A program made the position numbers and the translations under genes. A stretch of DNA of 64,000 nucleotides from an uncultured Dysgonomonas sp. (GTDB lineage: Bacteria > Bacteroidota > Bacteroidia > Bacteroidales > Dysgonomonadaceae): assembly GCF_934668725.1 (NCBI RefSeq), contig NZ_CAKUOF010000005.1:174608-238607 (forward strand). The letters run 5' to 3'. The notes beneath the pieces are model-generated. The model was not told where the DNA came from and did not search any database. It was given only the letters and a program-made list of their open reading frames with translations. The stretch's first letter is position 1. Each line of letters begins with the position of its first letter. This document shows positions 36,255 to 45,577 of the stretch, one piece after another.

Positions 36255-38351
36255 ATGGCTGATATATCCAATACAGACATAAAATACTTACCCGGAGTTG
36301 GACCCAAGAAAGCTGAAATACTTAACAAAGAGATTGATGTTTTTTCGGTTGAAGACCTTTTGCATTATTATCCCTACAAATACATTGATAAGAGCCGCAT
36401 CTATTATATTCACGAAATAGACGGTAACATGCCGTATATTCAGCTAAAAGGTAGGATAACGGCTTTTGAAACAATGGGGGAAGGTCGAAATAAAAGATTG
36501 GTTGCCCATTTTACCGATGGTACAGGTTTTATTGATCTGGTTTGGTTTCAAGGAGCACGTTATATAGCCGATAAATACAAGGTAAATCTTACCTATCTGG
36601 TTTTTGGAAAACCAACCGCTTTTGGTAATAAATTCAATATAGCTCATCCTGATATTGAGCCTTATATCGAAGAGAAGGCGGAGCAAACCAATCTGCTTGG
36701 GTATTATAATACTACCGAGAAGATGAAAACGCATTATCTGAATTCGAAAGCAATTCAAAAGATAATGATGAGTGCATTACCCTCGGCACTGCCTCATGTA
36801 GTTGAGACTCTTCCTCAGTCGATTATTGATACAGCTAAATTATTACCATTAAAAGAAGCAATCCGCAATATTCATTTTCCCCTTAATCCTTCCATTCTAA
36901 GAGATGCACAGTACCGCTTGAAGTTTGAGGAGCTATTTTATTTACAACTTAATATTTTAAGATATACTTCCGATAGAAGGGCTAAATTAAAGGGATTTGT
37001 ATTTTCTTTAGTCGGTGATTACTTTAATTCTTTCTACGAAAAGAATCTTCCTTTCGAATTGACTAATGCACAGAAGCGAATCATCAGAGAGATTCGTCAG
37101 GATATGGCTACCGGCGAGCAAATGAATCGTTTGTTGCAAGGAGATGTGGGTAGTGGAAAAACACTGGTGGCGCTAATGATTATGTTGATCGCCATGGGGA
37201 ATGGCTTTCAGGCTTCGATGATGGCTCCCACCGAAATTTTGGCTAATCAGCATTTTGCTACTATTCAGGAATTTCTGTTCGGATTAAATATCAATGTTGA
37301 ACTGCTGACAGGTTCCACTAAAAAGAAGAAGCGCGAAGAGATTCACTCGCGTCTTTTGACCGGAGATATCCATATTCTTATCGGTACGCATGCGTTGATT
37401 GAAGATACTGTCCAGTTTGGTAATTTAGGATTGGTCGTAATTGATGAACAACACCGCTTTGGAGTTGCTCAACGGGCAAAATTGTGGACGAAAAATGTAA
37501 ATCCTCCGCATATGCTCGTGATGACAGCTACCCCGATACCCCGTACATTGGCTATGACGGTGTATGGAGATTTGGATGTGTCGGTTATTGACGAATTACC
37601 CCCCGGACGTAAGCCTATACAAACCATACATCAGTATGATAAAAGAAGGGGAGCATTGTATAATTCGATCCGGAAACAGTTGTCGGAAGGTCGTCAAATA
37701 TATTTTGTATACCCTTTGATCGAAGAAAGTGAGAAAATAGACTTAAAAAACCTTGAAGAAGGTTATGAACATATCTGTGAGGTTTTCCCCGAATATACTG
37801 TTTGTAAAGTGCATGGGAAAATGAAACCTGCGGAAAAAGATGCCGAGATGGCTCGTTTCGTGAAAAATGAGGCTCAGATAATGGTTGCTACTACCGTTAT
37901 CGAAGTGGGCGTAAATGTACCTAATGCATCGGTTATGGTTATCGAGAGCGCTCAACGCTTTGGACTGTCACAGTTGCACCAGTTGAGAGGTAGGGTGGGT
38001 AGAGGTGCCGATCAGTCGTATTGCATCCTTATAACGCCTTATGAGCTGTCGGCAGACTCTCGTAAGCGTATCAATATAATGGTTGAAAGCAATGATGGAT
38101 TCGAAATTGCCGAGGCCGATTTAAAACTCAGAGGTCCCGGCGACCTTGAGGGGACTCAACAAAGCGGTATTGCTTTTAATCTGAAAATAGCCGATATTGT
38201 GAGAGATTCTCAAATAATGGGATATGCCCGTGATGTCGCAAAAGAAGTAATGGATAGCGATCCTACTTTTCAGAAGCCTGAAAACCAGATTCTAAAGAGA
38301 CAATTGCGAAAACTAGGTGGAAATCGATATAATTGGGGCTTGATAAGTTAA
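36255..38351 (+). CDS. recG: ATP-dependent DNA helicase RecG
   Basis: The 698-residue protein has the N-terminal wedge/OB region (KYLPGVGPKKAEILN at the start, GRITAFETMGEGRNKRLVAH), Walker A GDVGSGKTLVAL, the DEQH box in VIDEQHRFGVAQRAKLW, MTATPIPRTLAMT and the C-terminal QLHQLRGRVGRGADQSYC. All RecG motifs are complete. It remodels stalled forks and Holliday junctions. A terminator follows at once. Confidence 0.96.
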   Translation: MADISNTDIKYLPGVGPKKAEILNKEIDVFSVEDLLHYYPYKYIDKSRIYYIHEIDGNMPYIQLKGRITAFETMGEGRNKRLVAHFTDGTGFIDLVWFQGARYIADKYKVNLTYLVFGKPTAFGNKFNIAHPDIEPYIEEKAEQTNLLGYYNTTEKMKTHYLNSKAIQKIMMSALPSALPHVVETLPQSIIDTAKLLPLKEAIRNIHFPLNPSILRDAQYRLKFEELFYLQLNILRYTSDRRAKLKGFVFSLVGDYFNSFYEKNLPFELTNAQKRIIREIRQDMATGEQMNRLLQGDVGSGKTLVALMIMLIAMGNGFQASMMAPTEILANQHFATIQEFLFGLNINVELLTGSTKKKKREEIHSRLLTGDIHILIGTHALIEDTVQFGNLGLVVIDEQHRFGVAQRAKLWTKNVNPPHMLVMTATPIPRTLAMTVYGDLDVSVIDELPPGRKPIQTIHQYDKRRGALYNSIRKQLSEGRQIYFVYPLIEESEKIDLKNLEEGYEHICEVFPEYTVCKVHGKMKPAEKDAEMARFVKNEAQIMVATTVIEVGVNVPNASVMVIESAQRFGLSQLHQLRGRVGRGADQSYCILITPYELSADSRKRINIMVESNDGFEIAEADLKLRGPGDLEGTQQSGIAFNLKIADIVRDSQIMGYARDVAKEVMDSDPTFQKPENQILKRQLRKLGGNRYNWGLIS

Positions 38352-38355
38352 TGCA

Positions 38356-38388
38356 AAAAAGAAACAAGCCTTTAGGCTTGCTTCTTTG
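38356..38388 (+). terminator. Intrinsic terminator after recG
   Basis: ACAAGCC-TTTA-GGCTTG forms a GC-rich core, extended by AAAGAA on the left and TTCTTT on the right. It starts a few bases after the recG stop. Confidence 0.85.
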
Positions 38389-38423
38389 ATTCTTAAATGC
38401 GAATGATGTAAGTATTGTGTCTT

Positions 38424-38804
38424 TTAAATAAGGCTCGACTCGTTAGCTCTTTTATTGCTTTTATATAAGTCTATCAGTTCTCCTAATGTAATCTTTAAAG
38501 AATTCATGGTTGCAAAGAATTCAGGTACTTGATTTTCATAAAAAGACCTTCTCATAAGTTCGAGAGCATTCTTGTAAGAATCTTTTGTGAGGAAGAGACC
38601 AACACCTCTTTTTGACATTAAAATATCTTCAGACTGTAAAAGTTCGAGCGAACGCATCAAGGTATTATGATTTACCTCAAGTTCTTTTGCCAGCTCTTTT
38701 ACAGTAGGGATTTTGGTTTCTTCTTTCCATTCTTTAGATACTATTCTTTGTGAGATTACATCCACAATTTGTAGATAGATTGGTTTGTTTTTATGAAATT
38801 CCAT
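38424..38804 (-). CDS. GntR-family transcriptional regulator, short YtrA-like type
   Basis: The 126-residue protein has a GntR winged-helix N-terminus: KPIYLQIVDVISQRIVSKEW, TVKELAKELEVNHNTLMRSL and EDILMSKRGVGLFLT. The C-terminal 50 residues form only two helices, so the large ligand-binding domain of FadR or HutC types is absent; that is the YtrA layout, which usually controls a neighbouring ABC transporter. Here no such transporter is adjacent. A candidate autoregulatory operator covers its promoter (38829-38845). Confidence 0.87.
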   Translation of the reverse strand: MEFHKNKPIYLQIVDVISQRIVSKEWKEETKIPTVKELAKELEVNHNTLMRSLELLQSEDILMSKRGVGLFLTKDSYKNALELMRRSFYENQVPEFFATMNSLKITLGELIDLYKSNKRANESSLI

Positions 38805-38828
38805 TGTGTTGTTAATTTAGAGAGTTAC

Positions 38829-38845
38829 AGTGCAAATATAGCACT
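38829..38845 (-). promoter_or_regulatory. Promoter and candidate operator of the GntR gene
   Basis: On the minus strand TATATTTG (complement of 38833-38840) is a perfect -7 box. It sits inside the inverted repeat AGTGC-N7-GCACT (38829-38845), so a dimer bound there would block the promoter. The -33 box is unclear. Confidence 0.55.
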
Positions 38846-39092
38846 AGTTTTCTATATAAATAGTTTGTTGCTTAAAATTTTTGGCAATATAAGGATTTTT
38901 TTGTTGTAAATAATCTCTTTAATTTCAGAATTTTAGACAAAAATAGCATTCTATGTGTCTGTGATTTGTTGAGGCTTGTTAACTTTTGTCCCTTTTTATC
39001 GGATAAAATCTTAGGAGCATAATTAACATTAGAGCGGGGTGTTGCGACTACTCAAATTAACTAATATTAGTAATTTGTAATTGAATATAAAT

Positions 39093-40160
39093 ATGACTGA
39101 ACAGTCAACAAAAGTTAGTACATGGAAAATACTTATACCAACCCTTCTTGGTGTTGGCGTAATTATTTACATGTTTTCGAAAGACTTGTTGGGCGAAGAA
39201 AATGCTGCCCAATTAGAAGAACTTAAAAACATAAGCATAACATGGCATACTGTATTTTGGTTTTTTATTGCCCTCCTTTTGATGGTAGGTCGCGATTTAG
39301 GTTTTACCATTCGCTATAGATACCTCACCGAAAAAATGTTATCGTGGAAACAATCTTTAAAGATAACATTGCTCGCCGAATTTGGTACAGCAGTAACACC
39401 ATCATCAGTGGGAGGCTCAAGTATGGCAGTCTTGTTTTTGTCGAAAGAAAATATACCTGTAGGAAGAAGTACAGCTATGGTTTTTGTAACCATGCTGCTC
39501 GATGAAATGTTTTTTGTGGTAGCTTTTCCTTTACTATTGTTGTTTGTTCCGGTCGATACTCTTTTCCCTGAAATTACAACGGTCGAAATGGGTGTAATTA
39601 CCTTGTTTATTGCAGCCTATATTATTAAAGTCATTATTTGTATTTGCCTTATCATCGGCTTATTTTTTAAACCTCAGGCGATAAGATGGCTTCTTATTAA
39701 AATATTCAGGTTACCTTTTCTTCGTCGTTGGTATAGAGGAGCAGTAAAAGCAGGAGATGATCTTATTATCAGTGCCAGGGAAATAAGGGGTAAATCATTT
39801 TCTTATTGGTGGCCTATTATCATGGCAACAGTTCTTTCGTGGTCTTCGCGCTTTTTGGTAGTTAATGCTCTTTTTATGGCATTCTTCTCCGTATCGGATC
39901 ATATGCTGATTTTTGCCCGCCAATTTGTAATGTGGGTATTGATGATACTTAGCTTTACACCCGGAGCAAGCGGTTTGAGTGAGTTGATATTTAAAAACTA
40001 TTTAAGTGCTTTAATCCCGATCTCAGGACTTGTTCCCGTTATCATTGTATTATGGCGCTTGTTGAGTTACTATAATTACCTTTTTATCGGAGCTATTCTC
40101 GTTCCACGCTGGGCAAGTAAAGCTTTTAAGAAAACAGAAAAACCACAAGAAGTATTATGA
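39093..40160 (+). CDS. Lysylphosphatidylglycerol synthase-type/UPF0104 flippase-like membrane protein
   Basis: I start at the ATG at 39093; an in-frame TTG at 39081 would add four residues. The 355-residue protein has about eight membrane helices with the family pattern WKQSLKITLLAEFGTAVTPS, GGSSMAVLFLSKENIPVGRS and FTPGASGLSEL. The soluble aminoacyl-transferase domain of MprF is missing, so it is the membrane half alone, a family implicated in lipid or polyprenyl-linked substrate flipping. It overlaps the next gene by four bases. Confidence 0.82.
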   Translation: MTEQSTKVSTWKILIPTLLGVGVIIYMFSKDLLGEENAAQLEELKNISITWHTVFWFFIALLLMVGRDLGFTIRYRYLTEKMLSWKQSLKITLLAEFGTAVTPSSVGGSSMAVLFLSKENIPVGRSTAMVFVTMLLDEMFFVVAFPLLLLFVPVDTLFPEITTVEMGVITLFIAAYIIKVIICICLIIGLFFKPQAIRWLLIKIFRLPFLRRWYRGAVKAGDDLIISAREIRGKSFSYWWPIIMATVLSWSSRFLVVNALFMAFFSVSDHMLIFARQFVMWVLMILSFTPGASGLSELIFKNYLSALIPISGLVPVIIVLWRLLSYYNYLFIGAILVPRWASKAFKKTEKPQEVL

Positions 40161-40999
40161 AAAACAAAGTTTCGTACCGTTTTGCTTATGTATTATTACT
40201 ATTAATCATAGGTAACACATTTTCACTATTTTCACAGCAAATTGATACCGTTGAGGTATATAGCCCGAAAATGAATCTGGAAGTGAAGAATATAATTATT
40301 TTACCGGATGGATATGATGATCAATCAGAGAAAACATATCCCGTGGTATATCTTCTGCATGGATATGGAGGGAATCATTTATCATGGCTTAAAACTGTAA
40401 AACCAACCTTGCCCCAATTGGCAACAAAATTGGAGCTAATCATAGTTTGTCCCGATGGAAAGAATAGTTGGTATTGGGACAGCCCGGTTAATCCTAAATC
40501 TCAATATGATACATATGTTAGTAAAGAGCTGGTTAGTTATATCGATGATCATTATAAAACGATACAATCACCGAAGGGTAGGGCGATATCGGGTTTTAGT
40601 ATGGGAGGGCATGGTGCCTTGTGGTTAACCATACAACATCCTGATGTATTTGGCGTTTGCGGGTCGATGAGTGGTGGAGTAGATATCCGTCCTTTTCCCA
40701 ACAATTGGGAAATGTCTAAAGCTATGGGTCGCTACGCCGATAATAAATCTCTTTGGGATGCGAACACTGTCATTACAAATGTTGATAAGCTGGCAGGTAT
40801 ACCTTTGATTTTTGATTGTGGTCAGGATGACTTCTTTTTAGAAGTGAATGAAAATCTACATAAACTTCTTTTGACGAAGAAAATTCAACATACTTATATT
40901 ATGACTTCGGGTGAGCACAATGCTCAATATTGGAATAAGGCGGTAGAATGGCAGTTGGACTTTTTTGCAAAATTCTTTTCTCTTGAAAAAAGTAATTAA
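40157..40999 (+). CDS. Secreted esterase, EstD/feruloyl-esterase-like alpha/beta hydrolase
   Basis: The 280-residue protein has a signal peptide (cleavage near FSLFSQQ), YPVVYLLHGYGGNHLSWL near residue 65, the nucleophile elbow SGFSMGGHGALWLTI, DCGQDDFF and SGEHNAQYW with the likely histidine. It belongs to the esterase (EstD/Ag85) group that includes S-formylglutathione hydrolase and xylan esterases; the signal peptide argues against the cytosolic formylglutathione enzyme. Overlap with the upstream membrane gene (ATGA) suggests a linked role on the envelope. Confidence 0.83.
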   Translation: MKNKVSYRFAYVLLLLIIGNTFSLFSQQIDTVEVYSPKMNLEVKNIIILPDGYDDQSEKTYPVVYLLHGYGGNHLSWLKTVKPTLPQLATKLELIIVCPDGKNSWYWDSPVNPKSQYDTYVSKELVSYIDDHYKTIQSPKGRAISGFSMGGHGALWLTIQHPDVFGVCGSMSGGVDIRPFPNNWEMSKAMGRYADNKSLWDANTVITNVDKLAGIPLIFDCGQDDFFLEVNENLHKLLLTKKIQHTYIMTSGEHNAQYWNKAVEWQLDFFAKFFSLEKSN

Positions 41000-41083
41000 G
41001 TTTTCAGAACTATTTATTGCTTTGGCTGGTAAAAACAGCGATAAACAGCTGCATTGGTAGAATGTATCTTTAAATATTTAAAA

Positions 41084-41524
41084 ATGGCTGGAAAACAAAA
41101 AAAAGAAAAATCTGCTGCTATTTCAGTATCTAAAACACGAAAATTGGTAGTGTCGGAAGATAACGGCAAATGGGGATTTTTAGATTCCGAAACAGGCGAA
41201 AGAGTGGTACCGTTTATATATGACTATGCACATTCTTTTTCGGTAGAATTAGCATTGGTTCGATCAAACGGTTGGTGGGGTTATGTAGATAAAACAGGTA
41301 GACTGGCTATTCCGTGTATATATAATCCTGCATGGTCGTTTACCAAAACGGGATTGGCTGCAGTATGTATAGAGGGAAAATGCGGTTTTATAGACCAAAC
41401 AGGAGAAGTTGTTATCCCGTTGATGTATGATGATGCCCGATATTTTAATAAAGACGGTAAAGCAAAGGTAAAGCTAGACGGCGAAACTTTTTTCATAGAT
41501 GTGAAAGGAAACAGAGTCGAATAG
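41084..41524 (+). CDS. WG-repeat protein
   Basis: I choose the ATG at 41084 (MAGKQKKEK) rather than an in-frame TTG at 41054. The 146-residue protein consists of about four WG/KWG-type beta repeats, each of about 23-27 residues: KWGFLDSETGERVVPFIYDY, WWGYVDKTGRLAIPCIYNP, KCGFIDQTGEVVIPLMYDD and a shorter last unit. No signal peptide is visible. WG repeats are common in Bacteroidetes, with no fixed function. Confidence 0.83.
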   Translation: MAGKQKKEKSAAISVSKTRKLVVSEDNGKWGFLDSETGERVVPFIYDYAHSFSVELALVRSNGWWGYVDKTGRLAIPCIYNPAWSFTKTGLAAVCIEGKCGFIDQTGEVVIPLMYDDARYFNKDGKAKVKLDGETFFIDVKGNRVE

Positions 41525-41634
41525 GTATAAAAGCAATTGAGTAGCACTTTAGGAGTTGTATCACATACTATTTATCTATATAACAAAACAGTATAATGAA
41601 AAAACAAGACAAAGAGTATAACTTTGGAAATATA

Positions 41635-41745
41635 TGTCACTTTTGTAATCTTTTTAGGTTTAACTTGTTTATATTTAATATGTTGTTTGTTTACGGAAAA
41701 CTAACAATTTCGTCACCTTTTTGTATATAATTTGTCACCTTTGTT
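41635..41745 (-). repeat. Cluster of three ACAAARGTGACA motifs (copy B)
   Basis: TGTCACTTTTGT (41635-41646), CGTCACCTTTTTGT (41711-41724) and TTGTCACCTTTGTT (41732-41745) are the reverse complement of the motif at 16987-17134. They lie 54-164 bases before the dipeptide epimerase start codon. No convincing TAnnTTTG box is visible in this gap. Confidence 0.6.
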
Positions 41746-41798
41746 TAATTTTTGTACTAATATATAGATGGAGTGAAATCCTATAAAAAGCAAAAACT

Positions 41799-42836
41799 AT
41801 GAATAGAATAGAACTGGCATACTCACCCTATAATTTGATGTTGAAATATCCGTTTACGATTTCAACATACTCCCGAACTACAACACCTGTGGTTTTAGTA
41901 GAACTACATTATGACGGGTATATTGGTTACGGTGAAGCCTCTTTACCACAATATTTGGGTGAAACACAAGAAAGCGTTATCAGTTTTTTGAAGCAGGTCG
42001 ATTTGACTCAGTTTTCAGATTTATCAGATATGGATACTGTTTTAGATTATGTCGATCATATTGCTATTGGAAATACAGCGGCAAAAGCGTCGATAGATAT
42101 AGCATTACATGACTTAATCGGAAAAATAAGAAACCGGTCGTGGCACGATATCTGGAATCTGAATCCGCAAAATACGCCTAATACAACATACACGATTGGT
42201 ATTGATACGGATGAAATTGTTAGAAAGAAAACATCTGAAGTAGCCTCCGATTTTAAGATACTCAAAGTCAAATTAGGTGGAAACGATGATAAACGTATGA
42301 TCGAAGTAATAAGGTCTGTAACGGATCTTCCATTAGCTATTGATGCTAATCAGGGATGGAAAGATCGATCTGAAGCACTAGAGATGGTTTACTGGCTGAA
42401 AGAACAAGGGGTTGTACTGATAGAACAACCGATGCTTAAAACCGATTTGGAGGCTAGTGCCTGGCTTACAGCACATAGTCCTTTACCTATTTTTGCCGAT
42501 GAATCGGTGCAACGGCTTGCGGACATGGAGAAGATTAAAGGAGCTTTCTCCGGAATCAATATTAAGCTGATGAAATGTACAGGTATGAATGAGGCTCATA
42601 AAATGATAAACCTTGCTCCATCGCTGGGCTTTGATGTTATGCTGGGCTGTATGACGGAAACTTCATGTGCAATATCTGCTGCATCTCAATTATCTCCTGC
42701 TGTAAGTTTTGCGGATCTCGATGGAGCTTTACTTATTACAAACGATTGTTTTAGAGGAACGGTAATAAAAAACGGGAAGATTATATTAAATAATCTCCCC
42801 GGTATAGGTGTAGAGAAAATACAGGAAGCAGATTAG
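41799..42836 (+). CDS. Dipeptide (L-Ala-D/L-Glu) epimerase, enolase superfamily
   Basis: The 345-residue protein has the muconate-lactonizing subgroup residues: KVKLGG (the KxK pair near residue 153), AIDANQGW, VVLIEQPM, FADESVQ and the last lysine in NIKLMKCTGMN. Members with this pattern racemise dipeptides from murein, chiefly L-Ala-D-Glu to L-Ala-L-Glu, for recycling. Specificity is inferred from subgroup, not proven. Its stop overlaps that of the convergent lipoprotein gene by four bases (TTAG), and a GTGACA repeat cluster lies upstream. Confidence 0.86.
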   Translation: MNRIELAYSPYNLMLKYPFTISTYSRTTTPVVLVELHYDGYIGYGEASLPQYLGETQESVISFLKQVDLTQFSDLSDMDTVLDYVDHIAIGNTAAKASIDIALHDLIGKIRNRSWHDIWNLNPQNTPNTTYTIGIDTDEIVRKKTSEVASDFKILKVKLGGNDDKRMIEVIRSVTDLPLAIDANQGWKDRSEALEMVYWLKEQGVVLIEQPMLKTDLEASAWLTAHSPLPIFADESVQRLADMEKIKGAFSGINIKLMKCTGMNEAHKMINLAPSLGFDVMLGCMTETSCAISAASQLSPAVSFADLDGALLITNDCFRGTVIKNGKIILNNLPGIGVEKIQEAD

Positions 42837-43924
42837 TTTGAATCTATATCTTTCATATTTAATAACCTGAAATCATTGTATCGGGTTAATAAATCCTCTT
42901 TGTATTGGGTGGCTCTAATTAGGTTTTCGGAATCGATGCTGGTTTCTTCCGTCTTTTCAAACAAATCGCATGAAATAGTTATCCATTTCACAGCTTCTTT
43001 TATTTGATCGGATAATTCGTATGATAAAGCAATATTATTTGCCAATCTGGCTTTTCTCTTGATGTTTTTAGATTCTTTTTCATAAGCAGACTTCCATAGT
43101 GACTGAGCCCCTGCCCAATCGCTATTATTCATCATTTTATTAGCTGCTTTTACATCTCCGAAATACCATCTCAATTCGTTATTCCAATATGGGGCTAATG
43201 CATTGGCTACCTTTTCTCCCATATATTGAGCTGCTTCTTTTACGGCTTGTTCTCTGGAAGGGAGGGTGTCTGATAATGGAATATCATCATTGTAGGCTGT
43301 AGCCCAGTAGATGCTGTCGTTGAGATAAAATGGAGGTGATATGGCTGTGCCTTTGTTTGAGTATACTTGAAAGCGTACATCCATTTTTGCATCCAGATAC
43401 TTTGCTATTGTTCCAAATTCTAAATCATCTTCATTAGAAATGGTACTGACCAAAAAACGATCTAGAGAAATTATAGCGTCAGCTTTGTTATCCATACAAA
43501 TCTCTTTGGCAACTGTTGAATCTAACGGTACTATATCTCTAAAATCACCATATTCTCTTATCGGTTCTTCATAAAAAATAACATCGGCGAAGTATTCTTT
43601 ATTTGCCAATTTATCGAAAAGATTAGAAGCTAGGATGTAGTTTGCACTATCCATATTAACCGATATTTGAGAATTAGTTCTTCTGCCTTTAATATATTCG
43701 GCATGTCCTATGTCTTCGGGTTGAGGTATAGTATTGTCTACAATGACAATATGATCTATGTTACTTGGTAATGTTATTTGTGCAGGCTTTTCTACATTCA
43801 CGACCAATGTATCAAGACTAGTACAGCTACCTAACAGGCATAACCCGAAGAAGATTGCTGCGTGTAAAAATAATTTGGGGCAAAATGAGGTCATAGATTG
43901 GTTTGTTGTTTTAGTAAGTGTCAT
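42833..43924 (-). CDS. DUF6340-like lipoprotein with TPR-like C-terminus
   Basis: The 363-residue protein has a long signal with lipobox LCLLGSC and then T-S-L, not acidic, so it probably stays periplasmic. The central part (HIVIVDNTIPQPEDIGHAEY, ADAIISLDRFLVSTISNED) matches DUF6340 of Bacteroidales. The last 100 residues have helical pairs of TPR type (WAGAQSLWKSAYEKESKN, ANNIALSYELSDQIKEAVKW). Function is unknown. It is convergent with the epimerase gene, their stops overlapping. Confidence 0.78.
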   Translation of the reverse strand: MTLTKTTNQSMTSFCPKLFLHAAIFFGLCLLGSCTSLDTLVVNVEKPAQITLPSNIDHIVIVDNTIPQPEDIGHAEYIKGRRTNSQISVNMDSANYILASNLFDKLANKEYFADVIFYEEPIREYGDFRDIVPLDSTVAKEICMDNKADAIISLDRFLVSTISNEDDLEFGTIAKYLDAKMDVRFQVYSNKGTAISPPFYLNDSIYWATAYNDDIPLSDTLPSREQAVKEAAQYMGEKVANALAPYWNNELRWYFGDVKAANKMMNNSDWAGAQSLWKSAYEKESKNIKRKARLANNIALSYELSDQIKEAVKWITISCDLFEKTEETSIDSENLIRATQYKEDLLTRYNDFRLLNMKDIDSN

Positions 43925-44138
43925 AACACAAGTAAATTATTTTAGAGCTGAATATTAAGGTGCCTGATGGTATACTTTTATCTATTTATTGTATGTATGA
44001 GTATAACAAAATTGATGGTTATAAATTTGTCGGCAAATACTAAATACTTTCTGTGGTTTTTAATATTACTGTAACATTAAAAACTTTTTAGTACCTTCAA
44101 ATTTAAATTTAAATTTCGATATAAGATTATACTTGTTG

Positions 44139-44170
44139 TATCTAAATTTAAACTTATCTAAGTTTAAACC
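44139..44170 (+). repeat. Two tandem 16-base repeats before xseB
   Basis: TATCTAAATTTAAACT (44139-44154) is followed directly by TATCTAAGTTTAAACC (44155-44170). A run of alternating AAATTT palindromes is just upstream (about 44098-44115). They end 26 bases before the xseB start. Confidence 0.6.
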
Positions 44171-44196
44171 TCTATTTCAAACAAAATGTTCAGAAA

Positions 44197-44394
44197 ATGG
44201 CGAAAAAAGATCAATCCTATACCAGCGCAATACAAGAGTTAGAGAAAATTCTCGATAAACTAGAGTCGGGAGATATGGATGTCGATGTATTGGCTGAAGA
44301 AATTAAAAGAGCCTCTGCATTATTGAAGCTTTGTAAAGATAAGCTTTATAAAACAGATGTTGAGATAAAGAAAATATTAGATAATTTAGACTGA
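44197..44394 (+). CDS. xseB: Exodeoxyribonuclease VII small subunit
   Basis: The 65-residue protein fits XseB in length and pattern: SYTSAIQELEKILDKLESGD, then a helical coil ending LCKDKLYKTDVEIKKILDNL. Several copies bind one XseA to form the single-strand exonuclease. The xseA gene is 13 kb away on the other strand (57304-58539). It lies six bases before ispD. Confidence 0.9.
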   Translation: MAKKDQSYTSAIQELEKILDKLESGDMDVDVLAEEIKRASALLKLCKDKLYKTDVEIKKILDNLD

Positions 44395-44400
44395 AAATAT

Positions 44401-45063
44401 ATGAATAATGTAATTATAGTTGCAGGAGGAAAAGGTCTGCGAATGGGAAGCGAACTGCCAAAACAATTTCTAACTATAGGGCGGAAACCTGTTTTGATGA
44501 GAACCATCGAGGCCTTCTATAATTTCGATAAGTCTATTCGCATTATTGTTGCACTATCGGCATCTTATCGCGAGCATTGGTCTAAACTCTGTGAGGGGTA
44601 TGGCTTTTCAATTTATCATGAAGTCGTTGATGGTGGAGAAACACGGTTTCATTCAGTCAAAAATGGCTTGGAACTTGTCGGCGATGGTTTAGTTGCTGTG
44701 CATGATGCTGTCCGTCCTTTTGCATCTGTTGCGTTATTGAAAAGCTGTTTTGATGCGGCAAAAGAATTTAAAGCAGTTATTCCGGTGCTTGAAGTGACGG
44801 ATAGTTTGCGGGAAATTCTCGATGAAAAGGATAGTAAAATAGTAGATCGCTCTAGATTTCGTCTGGTGCAAACACCGCAAGTTTTTGATTCTGTGCTGTT
44901 GAAGAATGCTTATGAAGTCGATTTTTCCGAATCTTTCACGGATGATGCTTCTGTTGTAGAATCGTATGGCTATTCTATATATTTAGTTGCCGGAGAAAGA
45001 ACGAATATAAAAATAACCACACCTTTTGATTTGGATTTAGGTGAAGTAATTTTAAATAAATAG
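44401..45063 (+). CDS. ispD: 2-C-methyl-D-erythritol 4-phosphate cytidylyltransferase
   Basis: The 220-residue protein has the nucleotide-binding loop VAGGKGLRMGSELPKQFL at the N-terminus, VHDAVRPFAS near residue 100 and TDDASVVESYG near residue 180, which define IspD. It transfers CMP from CTP to MEP in the non-mevalonate isoprenoid pathway. It is the middle gene of xseB-ispD-HAD, with gaps of six and four bases. Confidence 0.93.
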   Translation: MNNVIIVAGGKGLRMGSELPKQFLTIGRKPVLMRTIEAFYNFDKSIRIIVALSASYREHWSKLCEGYGFSIYHEVVDGGETRFHSVKNGLELVGDGLVAVHDAVRPFASVALLKSCFDAAKEFKAVIPVLEVTDSLREILDEKDSKIVDRSRFRLVQTPQVFDSVLLKNAYEVDFSESFTDDASVVESYGYSIYLVAGERTNIKITTPFDLDLGEVILNK

Positions 45064-45067
45064 GAAG

Positions 45068-45484
45068 ATGGATATATGTATTGATTTTGATGGAACATGT
45101 GTCACGCACGAATTTCCACGTATAGGAGAAGATATAGGAGCTGTTCCGGTCCTTAAGGAGTTGGTTGCTGCCGGACATAAACTTATTTTATTTACTATGC
45201 GTAGCGATAGGAAAACAAAAAAGAAGGTTGGTAGTGAAACTGTTGTGGTAGAGGAAAATTTTCTGGCAGATGCAATTAATTGGTTTGTTGAAAATGGAAT
45301 AGAGTTATATGGAGTTCAAAAAAATCCGAAACAACGTTTCTGGACGTCTTCCCCTAAGGCTTATGGGCATTTATATATTGATGATGCCAACTTAGGTTGT
45401 CCTTTAATCGTTCCCGAAGAGGGTAGACCTTATGCAGATTGGGTAGGAATACGTAATTTTCTGGTGGAAAGGGCTATTTTGTAA
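45068..45484 (+). CDS. HAD-superfamily hydrolase of the BT0820 type
   Basis: The 138-residue protein opens ICIDFDGTCVTHEFPRIG, with D6 and D8 as the HAD nucleophile and acid, followed by LILFTMRSD (motif II) and HLYIDDANLGCPL (motif IV). No cap domain is present. This small group is widespread in Bacteroidetes and represented by B. thetaiotaomicron BT0820. A phosphatase activity is likely, its substrate unknown. It follows ispD by four bases. Confidence 0.82.
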   Translation: MDICIDFDGTCVTHEFPRIGEDIGAVPVLKELVAAGHKLILFTMRSDRKTKKKVGSETVVVEENFLADAINWFVENGIELYGVQKNPKQRFWTSSPKAYGHLYIDDANLGCPLIVPEEGRPYADWVGIRNFLVERAIL

Positions 45485-45542
45485 TGTCTTATAGCCTAGA
45501 AGAAATTATAAGTCAGAATAATGTCTTTTTTGATAAAATTAC

Positions 45543-45577
45543 ATCACTGTTTAATTATTAAGCGGTGATTTTTTATT
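45543..45577 (+). terminator. Intrinsic terminator after the xseB-ispD operon
   Basis: ATCACTG (45543-45549) pairs with CGGTGAT (45563-45569, one wobble), followed by TTTTTTATT. Confidence 0.8.

Noticed and set aside
42138..42153. A sigma-54 promoter suggested by TGGCAC within the epimerase gene
   Set aside because: The TTGC half is missing at the right distance and the match is inside a coding region.
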